Source of the DNA: JABCPH02 sp963524305
Lineage (GTDB): Bacteria; Fusobacteriota; Fusobacteriia; Fusobacteriales; Leptotrichiaceae
Assembly (NCBI GenBank): GCA_963524305.1
Contig: CAURGH010000009.1
Location: 12,922-76,921, forward strand
Length of the DNA stretch: 64,000 bases
Direction of reading: 5' to 3'
Of the stretch, positions 34,705-43,474 are shown in pieces (positions within the stretch are counted from its first letter, which is position 1; every line of letters starts with the position of its first letter). A model generated the notes under the pieces. It did not search any database. It was not told the origin of the DNA and saw only the letters and a program-made list of their open reading frames with translations. The translations under genes and the position numbers were made by a program.

Positions 34705-34740
34705 AATAAAAAAGCTCTCGTTTTTCAATCCTGAGAGCTT
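34705..34740 (-). terminator. Attenuator terminator before the importer genes
   Basis: On the minus strand AAGCTCTC pairs with GAGAGCTT around a 13-base loop and is followed by T6. It lies between the leader peptide and the binding-protein gene, about 100 bases after the leader stop. Upstream, GTAAGTTTGTA and TACAAGCTTAC can form an alternative stem, and CTTAC/GTAAG a third. Confidence 0.8.
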
Positions 34741-34837
34741 CTTTCTTTATCTATATCAAATAAAAAGATTTAACCAGCTACCACAGGCACAATTTCTTAC
34801 AATTTAAACGTAAGCTTGTACCTCTTTTAAATAAGTA

Positions 34838-34903
34838 TTAATACAAACTTACAAAATTCATATGATGATGATGGCAGCACATTAATCCGTTAGATCTTTT
34901 CAT
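34838..34903 (-). CDS. Leader peptide with Cys-Cys-His-His-His-His
   Basis: ATG 34903 lies 7-8 bases after a perfect AGGAGG and about 40 bases after a predicted transcript start. The 21-aa peptide begins MKRSNGLM, continues CCHHHH, and ends MNFVSLY. Consecutive His (4, all CAT) and Cys (2, TGC) codons followed by alternative stems and a terminator are the layout of a classical ribosome-mediated attenuator: scarcity of charged tRNA-His (or tRNA-Cys) would stall the ribosome and permit readthrough. No independent protein function is expected. Confidence 0.8.
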   Translation of the reverse strand: MKRSNGLMCCHHHHMNFVSLY

Positions 34904-34951
34904 TTTCTTTTCCTCCTAAAATTTATTTTTATAATTTATCTTTATGTAACA

Positions 34952-34980
34952 ATTATAGTTTATATTTAGAAAAAAGTCAA
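34952..34980 (-). promoter_or_regulatory. Promoter of the leader-importer operon
   Basis: TTGACT (34980-34975), exactly 17 bases, TATAAT (34957-34952) on the minus strand; one of the strongest promoters in the window. The rest of 34981-35083 shows nothing clear. Confidence 0.85.
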
Positions 34981-35083
34981 CACATTGAAATATATAAAAT
35001 ATATAGTCTTTCATTAATAATATAAATATCTCATCAAATCATTATTTCAAAACACGAATTATTCCTACTTGTAAAAATCAAGT

Positions 35084-36229
35084 CTATTTTAATTTATCGT
35101 TTGATTCCAATATAGCTTTTGCTCCTGTTATAAAATAATTTATAGCATATGGCAATGCTTTGTCATCTATAATAAAACTTGGATGATGCCATTCATATGG
35201 ACATCCTGTTCCTATAAATGCATATAATCCTGGCACTTTTTCCTGATATCTAGCAAAATCGTCTCCACCCATCATTATTTCCGGCTCAATAACTTTAGCA
35301 AATTTTGATATTTCTTTTTTTAATATTTCAGCCATTTTTTCGTTATTATCAACTGGCGAACCATCTGAAATCCATTTTATTTCAGCTTCCTGATTAACTG
35401 CTACAGAATATTTTTTTATAATTTGCTCAAACAATTTTTTTGTCTCTTCTCTCACCTTCTCAGAAAAAGTACGAATAGTTCCTTCCAATTTCACTCTATC
35501 AGGAATTATATTCCAAGTTTTTCCTGCCTCAATTTTTGTAACACTTACAACTGCTGTTTCAAGTGGCGAAATGTGACGACTTACAATCGACTGCAATCCT
35601 GTTATTATCTGACTTGCTGTAACAATTGGATCATTCCCATTATGCGGTGCCGCTGCATGAGTCCCAACTCCTATTATTTTCACTTCAAATTGCTCAACCC
35701 CTGCCATAAGCGGACCTTCTTTAATACCTATAACACCTAATGGAATATCAGGCTTATTATGAAAACCAATTATACATGAAACATTTTCTAAAACATTTTC
35801 TTCTATCATTTTTACAGCACCCGAATTAATTTCTTCTTCTGGCTGAAAAATTAATCTGACTCTGCCTTTCAATTCATCTTCGTTTTTCTTCAATAAAATT
35901 GCTGCTCCAATCAAAGAAACTGTATGAAAATCATGTCCACAAGCATGCATTTTCCCTTTTACCTTTGAATGATAGACTACTCCACTTTCTTCCTCAATCG
36001 GTAAAGCATCAATATCCGCTCTCAAAGCTACAACTTTATCTCCTTGCCCAATTTCCGCTACTACTCCCGTTTTCAAATTCGTTTCAATAATTTTTATATT
36101 ATGCTCTTTCAATTTTTCTTTTATAAATTCTGTCGTTGCAAATTCTTCTCCTGACAATTCTGGATTCATATGCAAAAAATGTCTATCATCAATAAGTTTT
36201 TTTAAAAATTCTTTTTCTATCTCAATCAT
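35084..36229 (-). CDS. M20-family amidohydrolase/deacetylase
   Basis: A 381-aa cytoplasmic metallopeptidase-fold enzyme of the IAA-amino acid hydrolase/N-acetyl-diaminopimelate deacetylase group. Metal-binding segments are GKMHACGHDFHT (about residues 92-103), FQPEEEINSGA (about 127-137), FHNKPDIPLG and near the C-terminus WHHPSF. The dimerisation domain (about 180-290) is present. It hydrolyses an amide bond of an acylated amino acid; the substrate is not identifiable here. It lies downstream of tRNA-Leu, with which it may share a transcript. Confidence 0.92.
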   Translation of the reverse strand: MIEIEKEFLKKLIDDRHFLHMNPELSGEEFATTEFIKEKLKEHNIKIIETNLKTGVVAEIGQGDKVVALRADIDALPIEEESGVVYHSKVKGKMHACGHDFHTVSLIGAAILLKKNEDELKGRVRLIFQPEEEINSGAVKMIEENVLENVSCIIGFHNKPDIPLGVIGIKEGPLMAGVEQFEVKIIGVGTHAAAPHNGNDPIVTASQIITGLQSIVSRHISPLETAVVSVTKIEAGKTWNIIPDRVKLEGTIRTFSEKVREETKKLFEQIIKKYSVAVNQEAEIKWISDGSPVDNNEKMAEILKKEISKFAKVIEPEIMMGGDDFARYQEKVPGLYAFIGTGCPYEWHHPSFIIDDKALPYAINYFITGAKAILESNDKLK

Positions 36230-36308
36230 ATTTTCACTTCCTTTTTTTGTGGTTTCTAATTTAAATAATAGAAATGTTGAATAGAGTATCTAAATGGTTG
36301 GTAAATAA

Positions 36309-36393
36309 TGGTGCGAGTGACGGGACTTGAACCCGTACGGCTCTAAACCACTACCCCCTCAAGATAGCGTGTCTACCATTCCACCACACTCGC
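36309..36393 (-). tRNA. tRNA-Leu (anticodon GAG)
   Basis: An 85-base tRNA with long variable arm and encoded CCA: acceptor GCGAGTG/CACTCGC, anticodon stem CTATC/GGTAG with loop TTGAGGG (GAG, reads CUC/CUU), T arm ACGGG-TTCAAGT-CCCGT. The long variable arm and anticodon identify Leu. Confidence 0.96.
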
Positions 36394-36525
36394 TTTTTAG
36401 TTTCTATATAAAAATTCTTAATAATTATTATATCTTTAAAATAAAATTTTATGTTACTATTTTACAACATTTTTTATCATTTGTGAACCATTTTTTTAAT
36501 TTAAGAAATATAATTTTTATATTCA

Positions 36526-36554
36526 TTGACATTAGGTAGTTTCTTTGGTAGAAT
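36526..36554 (+). promoter_or_regulatory. Promoter of the mgtE operon
   Basis: TTGACA, 17-base spacer, TAGAAT on the plus strand, about 235 bases before mgtE. The leader between it and mgtE holds two short ORFs; a canonical M-box (TTAGGTGAGGCTCC core) is absent. Confidence 0.8.
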
Positions 36555-36606
36555 TTTATTGGCATAAAATATAGTTATGTACAAACCATCTTTGGAGGTG
36601 AATGTT

Positions 36607-36720
36607 TTGAACGAGGAAGTCCCGAGTAGCGTGCCAGATAATTTGTCAAGGAATTCGATGAATCATTTGGTAAAAATAGAGAATTTTATGAAAAAATTAA
36701 GCCAAAAATATATTGAATAA
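36607..36720 (+). CDS. Leader ORF 1 of mgtE, 37 aa
   Basis: GGAGGTG is followed 7 bases later by TTG, opening 37 codons that end at TAA 36718-36720. The peptide begins MNEEVPSSVPDNLSRN, rich in acidic residues and Pro, then becomes basic (FMKKLSQKYIE). An ATG five bases before the TTG opens only two codons. Acidic/Pro-rich starts are what make the E. coli mgtL leader sensitive to Mg2+ through ribosome destabilisation, so a Mg2+-sensing role is conceivable. This is inference; no similarity is claimed. Confidence 0.5.
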   Translation: MNEEVPSSVPDNLSRNSMNHLVKIENFMKKLSQKYIE

Positions 36721-36736
36721 GGGGAATTTCTTCGCA

Positions 36737-36787
36737 ATGTTATTCTTCTTATTCTTTGGTGCAAAAAACAAAAAAGAAAGGAGATAA
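36737..36787 (+). CDS. Leader ORF 2 of mgtE, 16 aa
   Basis: ATG 36737, with GGGGAA about 10 bases upstream, encodes MLFFLFFGAKNKKERR and ends at TAA two bases before the mgtE ATG. The mgtE SD (AAAGGAG) lies inside its last codons, so translation of this ORF would influence initiation of mgtE. The hydrophobic-then-basic make-up resembles a mini membrane peptide. It may also be fortuitous. Confidence 0.4.
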   Translation: MLFFLFFGAKNKKERR

Positions 36788-36789
36788 CA

Positions 36790-38136
36790 ATGAAAAACAA
36801 TACTATTCAAACACTTATAAATGAAAAAAAATACTTTGAAATTAGAAAATATTTAAATGATTTAGATACAATAGAGGTTTCAGAACTTTTAAACCAATTT
36901 GAATCTTCAGAACTTATAATGATTTTTAGATTACTTTCTAAAAATAGAGCAGCAGATGTTTTTTCGTATTTGGATACAGAACATCAAGAAATGATTATTA
37001 ATACCATGACTGACGTGGAAACTAAAAATATTTTTGATGAACTTTATTTTGATGACATTGTTGATATTATTGAAGAAATGCCAGCAAATGTTGTAAAAAA
37101 AATATTGAAAAATACTGATGCAAAGGATAGACATTTGATAAATCAGTTATTGAAATATCCTGATAATTCAGCAGGAAGTATTATGACGACTGAATATATG
37201 GACTTGAAAAAGGATATGAGTGTATCGCAAGCACTTTCTAAAATTAGAGAAACTATCCAGGATACTGAAAATGTCTATACTTGTTATGTGATTAGCAAAG
37301 ATAAAAAACTAGAAGGAGTAATTTCTTTAAAAGAATTAATTACAAGTGACGATGATGTTATTCTTGAAAATCTTATGAACCGTAATTTTGTGAGTGTTCA
37401 TACAAATGATGATCAAGAAGAAGTTGCTGAAATTATCAAAAAATATGATTTAATTGTGCTTCCAGTTACCGATGTGGAAGGTAGACTTTTAGGGATAATT
37501 ACAATTGATGATGTAATGGACGTTGTAGAACAAGAAGCTACAGAAGATTTTCATAGAATGGCTGGAATTTCTCCTGTAGAAGAATCTTATTTAAAAACAA
37601 GTGCTTTTAAAATGGCACGTCAACGAATTAGTTGGCTAATTATTCTTATGATTTCTGCGACATTTACTGGGAGAATTATAAAAAATTATGAAAGTGTCCT
37701 TCAATCTGTCGTTATTTTATCTTCATTTATCCCAATGCTTATGGATACTGGGGGAAATGCTGGTGCTCAATCATCTACAATTGTAGTCCGTGCCTTAGCT
37801 CTAGGTGAAGTAAAGCCTAAAGATACATTTAAAATATTAAGAAAAGAATTTTGTATCTCGTTTATTGTGGCAGTTGTACTAGCTGCTATTAACTATTTGC
37901 GACTTATAACTATGACGAGAACGCCTTTAAATGTGGCTTTAGTCGTTTCAGTCACTCTTATTTTTGTAGTTATGATTTCCAAGATAATTGGTGCATTTTT
38001 ACCTGTCGTTGCAAAATCTTTAAAAATGGATCCTGCTATTATGGCTGGTCCGTTAATAACAACGATTTTAGATGCTTTAACACTTACAATTTACTTTAAA
38101 TTTGCAACTATATTTTTAAGTAATATTATAAAGTAA
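36790..38136 (+). CDS. mgtE: Magnesium transporter MgtE
   Basis: A 448-aa Mg2+ channel: N domain (about 1-130; EIRKYLNDLDTIEVSELLNQF, FDDIVDIIEEMP, then DNSAGSIMTTEYMDL), CBS pair (about 140-255; ...LPVTDVEGRLLGIITIDDVMDVV), and the membrane domain (about 285-448) with SFIPMLMDTGGNAGAQSSTIVVRALALGE and a C-terminal PAIMAGPLITTILDALTLTIYF that lines the pore. The cytosolic domains close the channel when Mg2+ is high. It is the first of a tandem pair with 38192-39532. Confidence 0.97.
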   Translation: MKNNTIQTLINEKKYFEIRKYLNDLDTIEVSELLNQFESSELIMIFRLLSKNRAADVFSYLDTEHQEMIINTMTDVETKNIFDELYFDDIVDIIEEMPANVVKKILKNTDAKDRHLINQLLKYPDNSAGSIMTTEYMDLKKDMSVSQALSKIRETIQDTENVYTCYVISKDKKLEGVISLKELITSDDDVILENLMNRNFVSVHTNDDQEEVAEIIKKYDLIVLPVTDVEGRLLGIITIDDVMDVVEQEATEDFHRMAGISPVEESYLKTSAFKMARQRISWLIILMISATFTGRIIKNYESVLQSVVILSSFIPMLMDTGGNAGAQSSTIVVRALALGEVKPKDTFKILRKEFCISFIVAVVLAAINYLRLITMTRTPLNVALVVSVTLIFVVMISKIIGAFLPVVAKSLKMDPAIMAGPLITTILDALTLTIYFKFATIFLSNIIK

Positions 38137-38191
38137 ATTTATAATCAATTATCGAATAAATTTAGATACAGAAATAAAAGGAGGATAAAAA

Positions 38192-39532
38192 ATGAAAAAA
38201 CTAATCGTGTCTCTTTTAAAAGAGAAAAAATTTTTTGAAATAAAAAATCAATTAAATGAATTAAATGTAGTAGAAATTTCTGATGTGATAAATCAGTTTG
38301 AAGTACCTGAAATTGTAATAATGATTTTTAGACTTCTGAAAAAAGATAAGGCTGCAGACGTGTTTTCATATTTGGATTCTGATCACCAAGAAATAATTAT
38401 ACACGCTTCTACAGATATCGAAACTCGTGAACTTTTTGATGAATTGTATTTTGATGATATTGTTGATATCATTGAAGAAATGCCTTTTGATATTATAAAA
38501 AAAATATTGAAAAATACTGATAAAAAAGACCGACATTTAATAAATCAGTTGTTAAAATATCCTGATAATTCAGCAGGAAGTATTATGACGACTGAATATG
38601 TTGATTTAAGAAAAAACATGAAAGTTTCAGAAGCAATTGAAGAAATTAGAAAAACTGGAAAAGATAAAGAAAATATATATACTTGTTATGTTACGAATGA
38701 AAATGGAAAACTTGAAGGTGTACTTTTGCTTCGAGAACTTATTGCGAAAAAAGACAGTACGCTTGTTAGTGATATTATGAGTACAAATTTCATAAGTGCT
38801 AATACAAATGATGATCAAGAAATTGTAGCCAACTTATTTAAAAAATATGATTTGATCGTTATGCCTGTTGTAGACCATGAAAATAAACTTTTGGGGATAA
38901 TTACAGTTGATGATGTATTGGAAGTTGTGGATCAAGAAATTACAGAAGATTTCCATAAAATAGCTGGGATTACTTCTCCAACTGATGATTCTTATTTGAA
39001 AACAAATATTTTTACTATGGCAAAACAGAGAATTGGATGGCTTGCAGTACTTATGATTTCTGATACAATTTCTGGAAACATTATTCAAGGTTACGAAAGT
39101 GTCCTTGCTCGATCAATAATTTTAACTGCCTTCATTCCAATGTTAATGTCAACTGGAGGAAATGTCGGTTCACAATCATCAACTGTGGTAATTCGTGCTT
39201 TAGCATTAGGTGAAATTTCGCCTAAAAATGCTTTTAAAGTATTAAAGAAAGAATTTTCAATTGGTATTATTGTTTCGATTGTATTGGCATTATTGAATTT
39301 TGTGAGATTAATTATGATTGAAAAAATTAATATTCCTGTTGCATTTACTGTTTCAATAACACTTGTATTTACGATTATTATTTCAAAAATAGTTGGAGCT
39401 TTACTTCCACTTTTAGCAAAAATAGTAAAAGCGGATCCTGCTGTTATGGCAACACCTTTGATAACAACAATTTCAGATGCTGTAACATTAGTTATTTATT
39501 TTAGTTTTGCAACTACAATTTTGAAACTTTAA
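38192..39532 (+). CDS. mgtE: Magnesium transporter MgtE, second copy
   Basis: A 446-aa paralogue of the preceding gene with the same three domains and near-identical landmarks (FDDIVDIIEEMP, DNSAGSIMTTEY, SFIPMLM-like AFIPMLMSTGGNVGSQSSTVVIRALALGE, PAVMATPLITTISDAVTL). The pair differs most in the N domain and CBS linker. MgtE works as a homodimer, so a heterodimer is possible. AGGAGGATAAAA precedes the start. The short gap from the first copy (55 bases) holds a TTATCGAA-type motif shared with the metN region. Confidence 0.96.
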   Translation: MKKLIVSLLKEKKFFEIKNQLNELNVVEISDVINQFEVPEIVIMIFRLLKKDKAADVFSYLDSDHQEIIIHASTDIETRELFDELYFDDIVDIIEEMPFDIIKKILKNTDKKDRHLINQLLKYPDNSAGSIMTTEYVDLRKNMKVSEAIEEIRKTGKDKENIYTCYVTNENGKLEGVLLLRELIAKKDSTLVSDIMSTNFISANTNDDQEIVANLFKKYDLIVMPVVDHENKLLGIITVDDVLEVVDQEITEDFHKIAGITSPTDDSYLKTNIFTMAKQRIGWLAVLMISDTISGNIIQGYESVLARSIILTAFIPMLMSTGGNVGSQSSTVVIRALALGEISPKNAFKVLKKEFSIGIIVSIVLALLNFVRLIMIEKINIPVAFTVSITLVFTIIISKIVGALLPLLAKIVKADPAVMATPLITTISDAVTLVIYFSFATTILKL

Positions 39533-39557
39533 TAAAAAAAGAAAAAGGGAGAATATA

Positions 39558-40445
39558 ATGAAAATTTTAGAAAATAATGAAACAATAGCTTCTACAAGTT
39601 TAGGAAGTGCTGTTTGTGAAACGGTTTTACCTCTAGTTCCACTTCAGCCGTTAAAAGATATCGAAAGAAGTATTCAAAAGAAATATCGTTCAGAATTGTG
39701 GTCACCATTTGTTCGAGCGTTGAAAGAATTTGAAATGGTTAAAGATGGAGATAGAATCGCTATTGCCATTTCTGGTGGAAAAGATAGCTTACTTTTATCA
39801 AAACTTTTTCAAGAATTGAAAAGAGCTAGTAAAACAAATTTTGAAATTGTATTTATTTCGATGAATCCTGGATTTAATGCTATAAACCTACAAAATTTAA
39901 AAAATAATTTAAAACATTTGAATATTCCTTGTGAAATTTATGAGGATAATATTTTTGAAATAGCAGAAAAAATTGCAAAGGATTATCCTTGCTATATGTG
40001 TGCAAAAATGCGTCGTGGAAGCCTTTACAATAAAGCAACTCAATTAGGATGCAATAAATTGGCACTTGGTCATCACTTTGATGATGTTGTAGAAACTACA
40101 TTAATGAGCATGTTTTATATGGGAAAATTTGAAACTATGCTACCAAAATTGAAGTCCGATAATTATGATATTGAACTGATTAGACCTTTATTTTATGTGG
40201 AAGAAAAATCTATTATTAAATGGGTTAGAAATAACGGGATTTTGCCAATGAATTGCGGATGTACTGTTGCTGCACAAAAGACTTCTAGTAAAAGACGTGA
40301 AACAAAAGAATTAGTCGCTCAACTAGTAAAAAATAATCCTGATATTAAAAAACAGATTATTCAGTCTACCCAAAATGTTAATATTGAAAAAGTGCTTGGT
40401 TGGAAAAATTCTGAAGGGAAGCATTCTTTTTTAGATAATTATTGA
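39558..40445 (+). CDS. TtcA-like tRNA thiolation enzyme
   Basis: A 295-aa PP-loop enzyme: AIAISGGKDSLLLSKLF (ATP pyrophosphatase loop, about residues 70-85), CYMCAKMRRGSLY (CxxC, about 145), LALGHHFDDVVETTLMSMFYMG (about 165-186) and a third cysteine site NCGCTVAAQ (about 235). These are the features of TtcA, which makes 2-thiocytidine in tRNA using a 4Fe-4S cluster. It ends the mgtE transcript. An unusual N-terminal extension of about 45 residues (LGSAVCETVLPLVPLQPLKD) precedes the usual start. Confidence 0.88.
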   Translation: MKILENNETIASTSLGSAVCETVLPLVPLQPLKDIERSIQKKYRSELWSPFVRALKEFEMVKDGDRIAIAISGGKDSLLLSKLFQELKRASKTNFEIVFISMNPGFNAINLQNLKNNLKHLNIPCEIYEDNIFEIAEKIAKDYPCYMCAKMRRGSLYNKATQLGCNKLALGHHFDDVVETTLMSMFYMGKFETMLPKLKSDNYDIELIRPLFYVEEKSIIKWVRNNGILPMNCGCTVAAQKTSSKRRETKELVAQLVKNNPDIKKQIIQSTQNVNIEKVLGWKNSEGKHSFLDNY

Positions 40446-40452
40446 TTATTTT

Positions 40453-40500
40453 GAGAGTGTACCAAATTTTGTATAAACTCAAAATATAATATATGGTACA
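40453..40500 (+). mobile_element. Solo terminal repeat of a small element
   Basis: GAGAGTGTACCAAATTTTGT followed by ATAAACTCAAAATATAATATATGGTA matches, inverted, the end of the element at 44006-44239. It lies just after ttcA and its downstream part flows into that gene's terminator. It is probably a remnant; the family is not assigned. Confidence 0.5.
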
Positions 40501-40528
40501 GGATGGTAGTTTTATCATCCTGTTTTTT
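40498..40528 (+). terminator. Terminator of the mgtE-ttcA operon
   Basis: ACAGGATG pairs with CATCCTGT around a 9-base loop, followed by T6. Confidence 0.88.
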
Positions 40529-40606
40529 AATTCTTTTACGAAAATTCTACTATAATTTCTAAATTATAAGAAAATTTTTCTACAATAACATTTTATAAAA
40601 TTTTTC

Positions 40607-41023
40607 TTATAAATGTTTTGGTCCAAATGAATATGGCAATAAATCATTTATTGACCAAATACTGTATTTTCTGTCTTTATTGGCTAAAATTATGATTGTT
40701 TCATCATCAGAAAACTCTGAAATAACTTGTCTACACGCTCCACACGGACTTATTGGCTCTGACGTACCACCTGTTACAACCAAAAATTTAATCTTCTTCA
40801 TTCCTTGAGTTACTGCTGCTGGAATCACATTTCTTTCAGCACAAATTGATAATCCATAAGACGCATTTTCAACATTTACACCTTTGTGAACATTACCGTT
40901 ATCATCTATCAGCAATGCAGCTACTGGAAATTTTGAATATGGAACATATGCCCTTTCTAAAAGTTCATTCGCTTCATCAATATAATTTAATATTTCTTGC
41001 TCTGTCAAATTTAATTTTGTCAT
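40607..41023 (-). CDS. cdd: Cytidine deaminase
   Basis: The 138-aa tetrameric zinc enzyme deaminates cytidine and deoxycytidine. It has VPYSKFPVAALL, the first zinc site GVNVENASYGLSICAERN (Cys and catalytic Glu) and the second PCGACRQVISEF (two Cys). It is part of the nucleoside salvage group, 130 bases after deoD on the same strand but separated from it by a terminator. Confidence 0.97.
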   Translation of the reverse strand: MTKLNLTEQEILNYIDEANELLERAYVPYSKFPVAALLIDDNGNVHKGVNVENASYGLSICAERNVIPAAVTQGMKKIKFLVVTGGTSEPISPCGACRQVISEFSDDETIIILANKDRKYSIWSINDLLPYSFGPKHL

Positions 41024-41087
41024 GATTTTTCTCCTTTCATATCAGGGACTGATTTTAAAAATTGTGACATCTAATTTTTTCAAAAAT

Positions 41088-41130
41088 AATAAGGCCGTCT
41101 AAAAGATATTTTTACTTTTTAAACAACCTT
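41088..41130 (-). terminator. Terminator of deoD
   Basis: On the minus strand AAGGTTGTTTAAAA (41130-41117) pairs at all 14 positions, some by G-U wobble, with TTTTAGACGGCCTT (41104-41091). An AT-rich tail with T5 follows. Confidence 0.75.
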
Positions 41131-41156
41131 TTCTAAAAAATTAATTTATTTTAAAA

Positions 41157-41867
41157 TTACAATGAAATCGCTGTTTCTAAAGCAACTACAATCATATCGT
41201 TAAATGTAGTTTGTCTTTCTTCAGCTGTTGTTGCTTCTGAAGTAATGAACGAATCACTGATTGTTAATAATGTCAAAGCTTTTGCACCTAATTTGGCAGC
41301 TGTTGTATACAATTGTGCTGTTTCCATTTCTACGCATAAAACTCCAAATTTAGCCCATTTTTTCCATACTTCAGGGTCATCTCCATAAAAAGTATCACTT
41401 GTAAATACATTTCCAGCTTTTACATTCAATCCTTTTTCTTTTGCGATTTCATATGCTTTGAATACCATATCAGCATTTGCTGTTGGTGCATAATCAGCTC
41501 CATTGAATCTTAATTTGTTAATTGCTGAATCTGTTGAAGCTGACATCGCTATAACTACATCTCTTAATTTTACATCTTCTTGATAAGAACCTGCTGTCCC
41601 TATTCTAATTAAATTTTTTACTCCAAATTCTGCAATTAGCTCATGAGAATAAATACCAATTGAAGGAACTCCCATTCCTGTACCTTGCACCGAAATTCTT
41701 TTTCCTTTGTAAGTTCCTGTAAATCCTAACATTCCTCTTACATTGTTATATTGAACCACATCTTCCAAAAAAGTTTCTGCAATATATTTTGCTCTTAACG
41801 GATCTCCTGGTAATAATATAGTTTCTGCAATTTGTCCTTTTTCTGCTCCTATATGCGGTGTCGCCAT
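41157..41867 (-). CDS. deoD: Purine-nucleoside phosphorylase, DeoD type
   Basis: The 236-aa enzyme cleaves purine (deoxy)ribonucleosides with phosphate. It shows TPHIGAEKGQIAETILLPGDPLRAKYIAE, the phosphate-site IRIGTAGSYQ, GNVFTSDTFYGDD and VEMETAQLYTTAAKLG, with the catalytic Asp in LTISDSFIT (about 202). This is the hexameric trimer-of-dimers family. AGGAGG lies upstream. Confidence 0.97.
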   Translation of the reverse strand: MATPHIGAEKGQIAETILLPGDPLRAKYIAETFLEDVVQYNNVRGMLGFTGTYKGKRISVQGTGMGVPSIGIYSHELIAEFGVKNLIRIGTAGSYQEDVKLRDVVIAMSASTDSAINKLRFNGADYAPTANADMVFKAYEIAKEKGLNVKAGNVFTSDTFYGDDPEVWKKWAKFGVLCVEMETAQLYTTAAKLGAKALTLLTISDSFITSEATTAEERQTTFNDMIVVALETAISL

Positions 41868-41938
41868 TTTTATACCTCCTAAATTTTTTATAATCTCTCA
41901 TAATAAAAATAATTTTTACAAGACAATAACTCCCAATT

Positions 41939-43387
41939 TTATATCAATTTTATCATAATTCTTCTAATTTTAAAACTTTTTTTATTAAATTTTTCCAAAA
42001 TATACAAACAAATCATATTTACCAAAAATCCTGGTACAATTTCATAAATAGTTTTCCCAAGTCCGCTTTGATTCCAGAAAATTACTGTAATTGTAGCAAT
42101 AATCATTGAAATCAAAATATTTTTCCAGTACATCTCTTCTTTGTACAAAACAAATAAGATTACTGGAGAAAATACTGCTCCAAAACCTGCCCATGCATAT
42201 GAAACTAATGACAATACTTCTGAATTGGGATTCATTGATAACGATGTTGCGATTATAAAAATAATTATAATACAAATTCTCCCAACCCAGATAAGTTCTT
42301 TATTCGTTTTTTCTCTTTTAACGATATATTTATAAAAATCTTCAGTCAAGGTATTCGATGCAACTAGCAATTGTGCTGAAATTGTTGACATTATTGCTGA
42401 TAAAATTGCTGCGTATAAAATACCTGCTACCCAAGGATTGAATAATTTTCCTATCATGTAAATGAAGATTTTTTCTGGATCTTGAACATTTTTGAAAAGA
42501 GCAATTCCTGTAATACCAATTGCGATAGAACAAACCAATGAAATTATAACCCATACCATCGCTATTAATCTAGCTTTCCAAAGTTCATTTACACTTTTTA
42601 TACTCATAAACTTTACAATTATGTGTGGCTGTCCAAAATATCCAAGTCCCCAACCTAATCCAGAAATGATTACTGGTACGCTAAGTGCTTCTGGATATTT
42701 CAACAAGTTAAGTGAAATATGCTTTTGAGTCATTGCAACATCAATAGCGCTACTTCCTCCAACTACAAAATATGCTGCAACTGGAACAATTATAATTGCA
42801 AAAAACATCAATATTCCTTGAAAGAAATCTGTCCAAACTCCTGCCAAATATCCACCTAAAAATGTATAAAATATTATAGTTCCTCCACCTACTAATACTC
42901 CTAATTTGTAATCAATTCCCAATAACGATTCAAATAACTTCCCATTTGAAACCAATCCTGATGCCGAGTAAATTGTAAAGAAAAATAAAATTACAATCGC
43001 TGAAAAAGTTTTTACGTAACCTTTCGTATCATTTGATTTTTTTGATATAAATGTTGGAATTGTCAATGCTTCATGTTCTTCTGTCTGCATTCTTAATCTT
43101 GGTGCCACTATTTTCCAATTTATATAAGTTCCTATTATTAATCCTATTATAACCCAGACTTGCTTTAATCCTGATAAGTAAACAGCTCCTGGCAATCCTA
43201 GCAATAGCCATCCACTCATGTCACTCGCTTGAGCTGACATTGCTGTTACCCAGTAACCTACACCTCTTCCACCTAAAATATATTCCTCATGAGTATCCGT
43301 TTTTACATAAAAATATACTCCTATCGCCATTAAAAATAGTAAATATATGCCAAATGTTATAAAAGTCTCTATTCCTCCTGTTGTCAT
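41939..43387 (-). CDS. putP: Sodium/proline symporter
   Basis: The 482-aa sodium:solute symporter has about 12-13 hydrophobic helices. Landmarks of PutP include YILGGRGVGYWVTAMSAQASDMSGWLLLGLPGAVYLSG (helices 1-2, with the Na+-site Ser/Asp), FQGILMFFAIIIVP, SGLGWGLGYFGQPHIIVKFM and SAIMSTISAQLLVASNTLTED. It imports proline with Na+. A TATAAT with extended TGA lies at 43421-43426. It sits between deoD and GNAT without obvious pathway link. Confidence 0.94.
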   Translation of the reverse strand: MTTGGIETFITFGIYLLFLMAIGVYFYVKTDTHEEYILGGRGVGYWVTAMSAQASDMSGWLLLGLPGAVYLSGLKQVWVIIGLIIGTYINWKIVAPRLRMQTEEHEALTIPTFISKKSNDTKGYVKTFSAIVILFFFTIYSASGLVSNGKLFESLLGIDYKLGVLVGGGTIIFYTFLGGYLAGVWTDFFQGILMFFAIIIVPVAAYFVVGGSSAIDVAMTQKHISLNLLKYPEALSVPVIISGLGWGLGYFGQPHIIVKFMSIKSVNELWKARLIAMVWVIISLVCSIAIGITGIALFKNVQDPEKIFIYMIGKLFNPWVAGILYAAILSAIMSTISAQLLVASNTLTEDFYKYIVKREKTNKELIWVGRICIIIIFIIATSLSMNPNSEVLSLVSYAWAGFGAVFSPVILFVLYKEEMYWKNILISMIIATITVIFWNQSGLGKTIYEIVPGFLVNMICLYILEKFNKKSFKIRRIMIKLI

Positions 43388-43474
43388 TTCTCATCTCCGT
43401 TCTTTTTTATTTTATAACCTATTATATCACATTAACTATTTTTTAGCGATACCACTTTTTTATTTCTTAATTTT

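Noticed and set aside
34705..34950. T-box leader before the amino acid importer
   Set aside because: No AGGGTGGNACCGCG antiterminator core; GTGGTAGCTGG is only a chance likeness. A ribosome-mediated attenuator fits better.
36555..36760. M-box or yybP-ykoY riboswitch before mgtE
   Set aside because: The conserved cores (TTAGGTGAGGCTCC; GGGGAGTAG) are not present and no three-stem layout could be drawn.
42042..42728. Several ORFs of 60-80 aa on both strands within putP
   Set aside because: All are out-of-frame shadows of the putP coding sequence.
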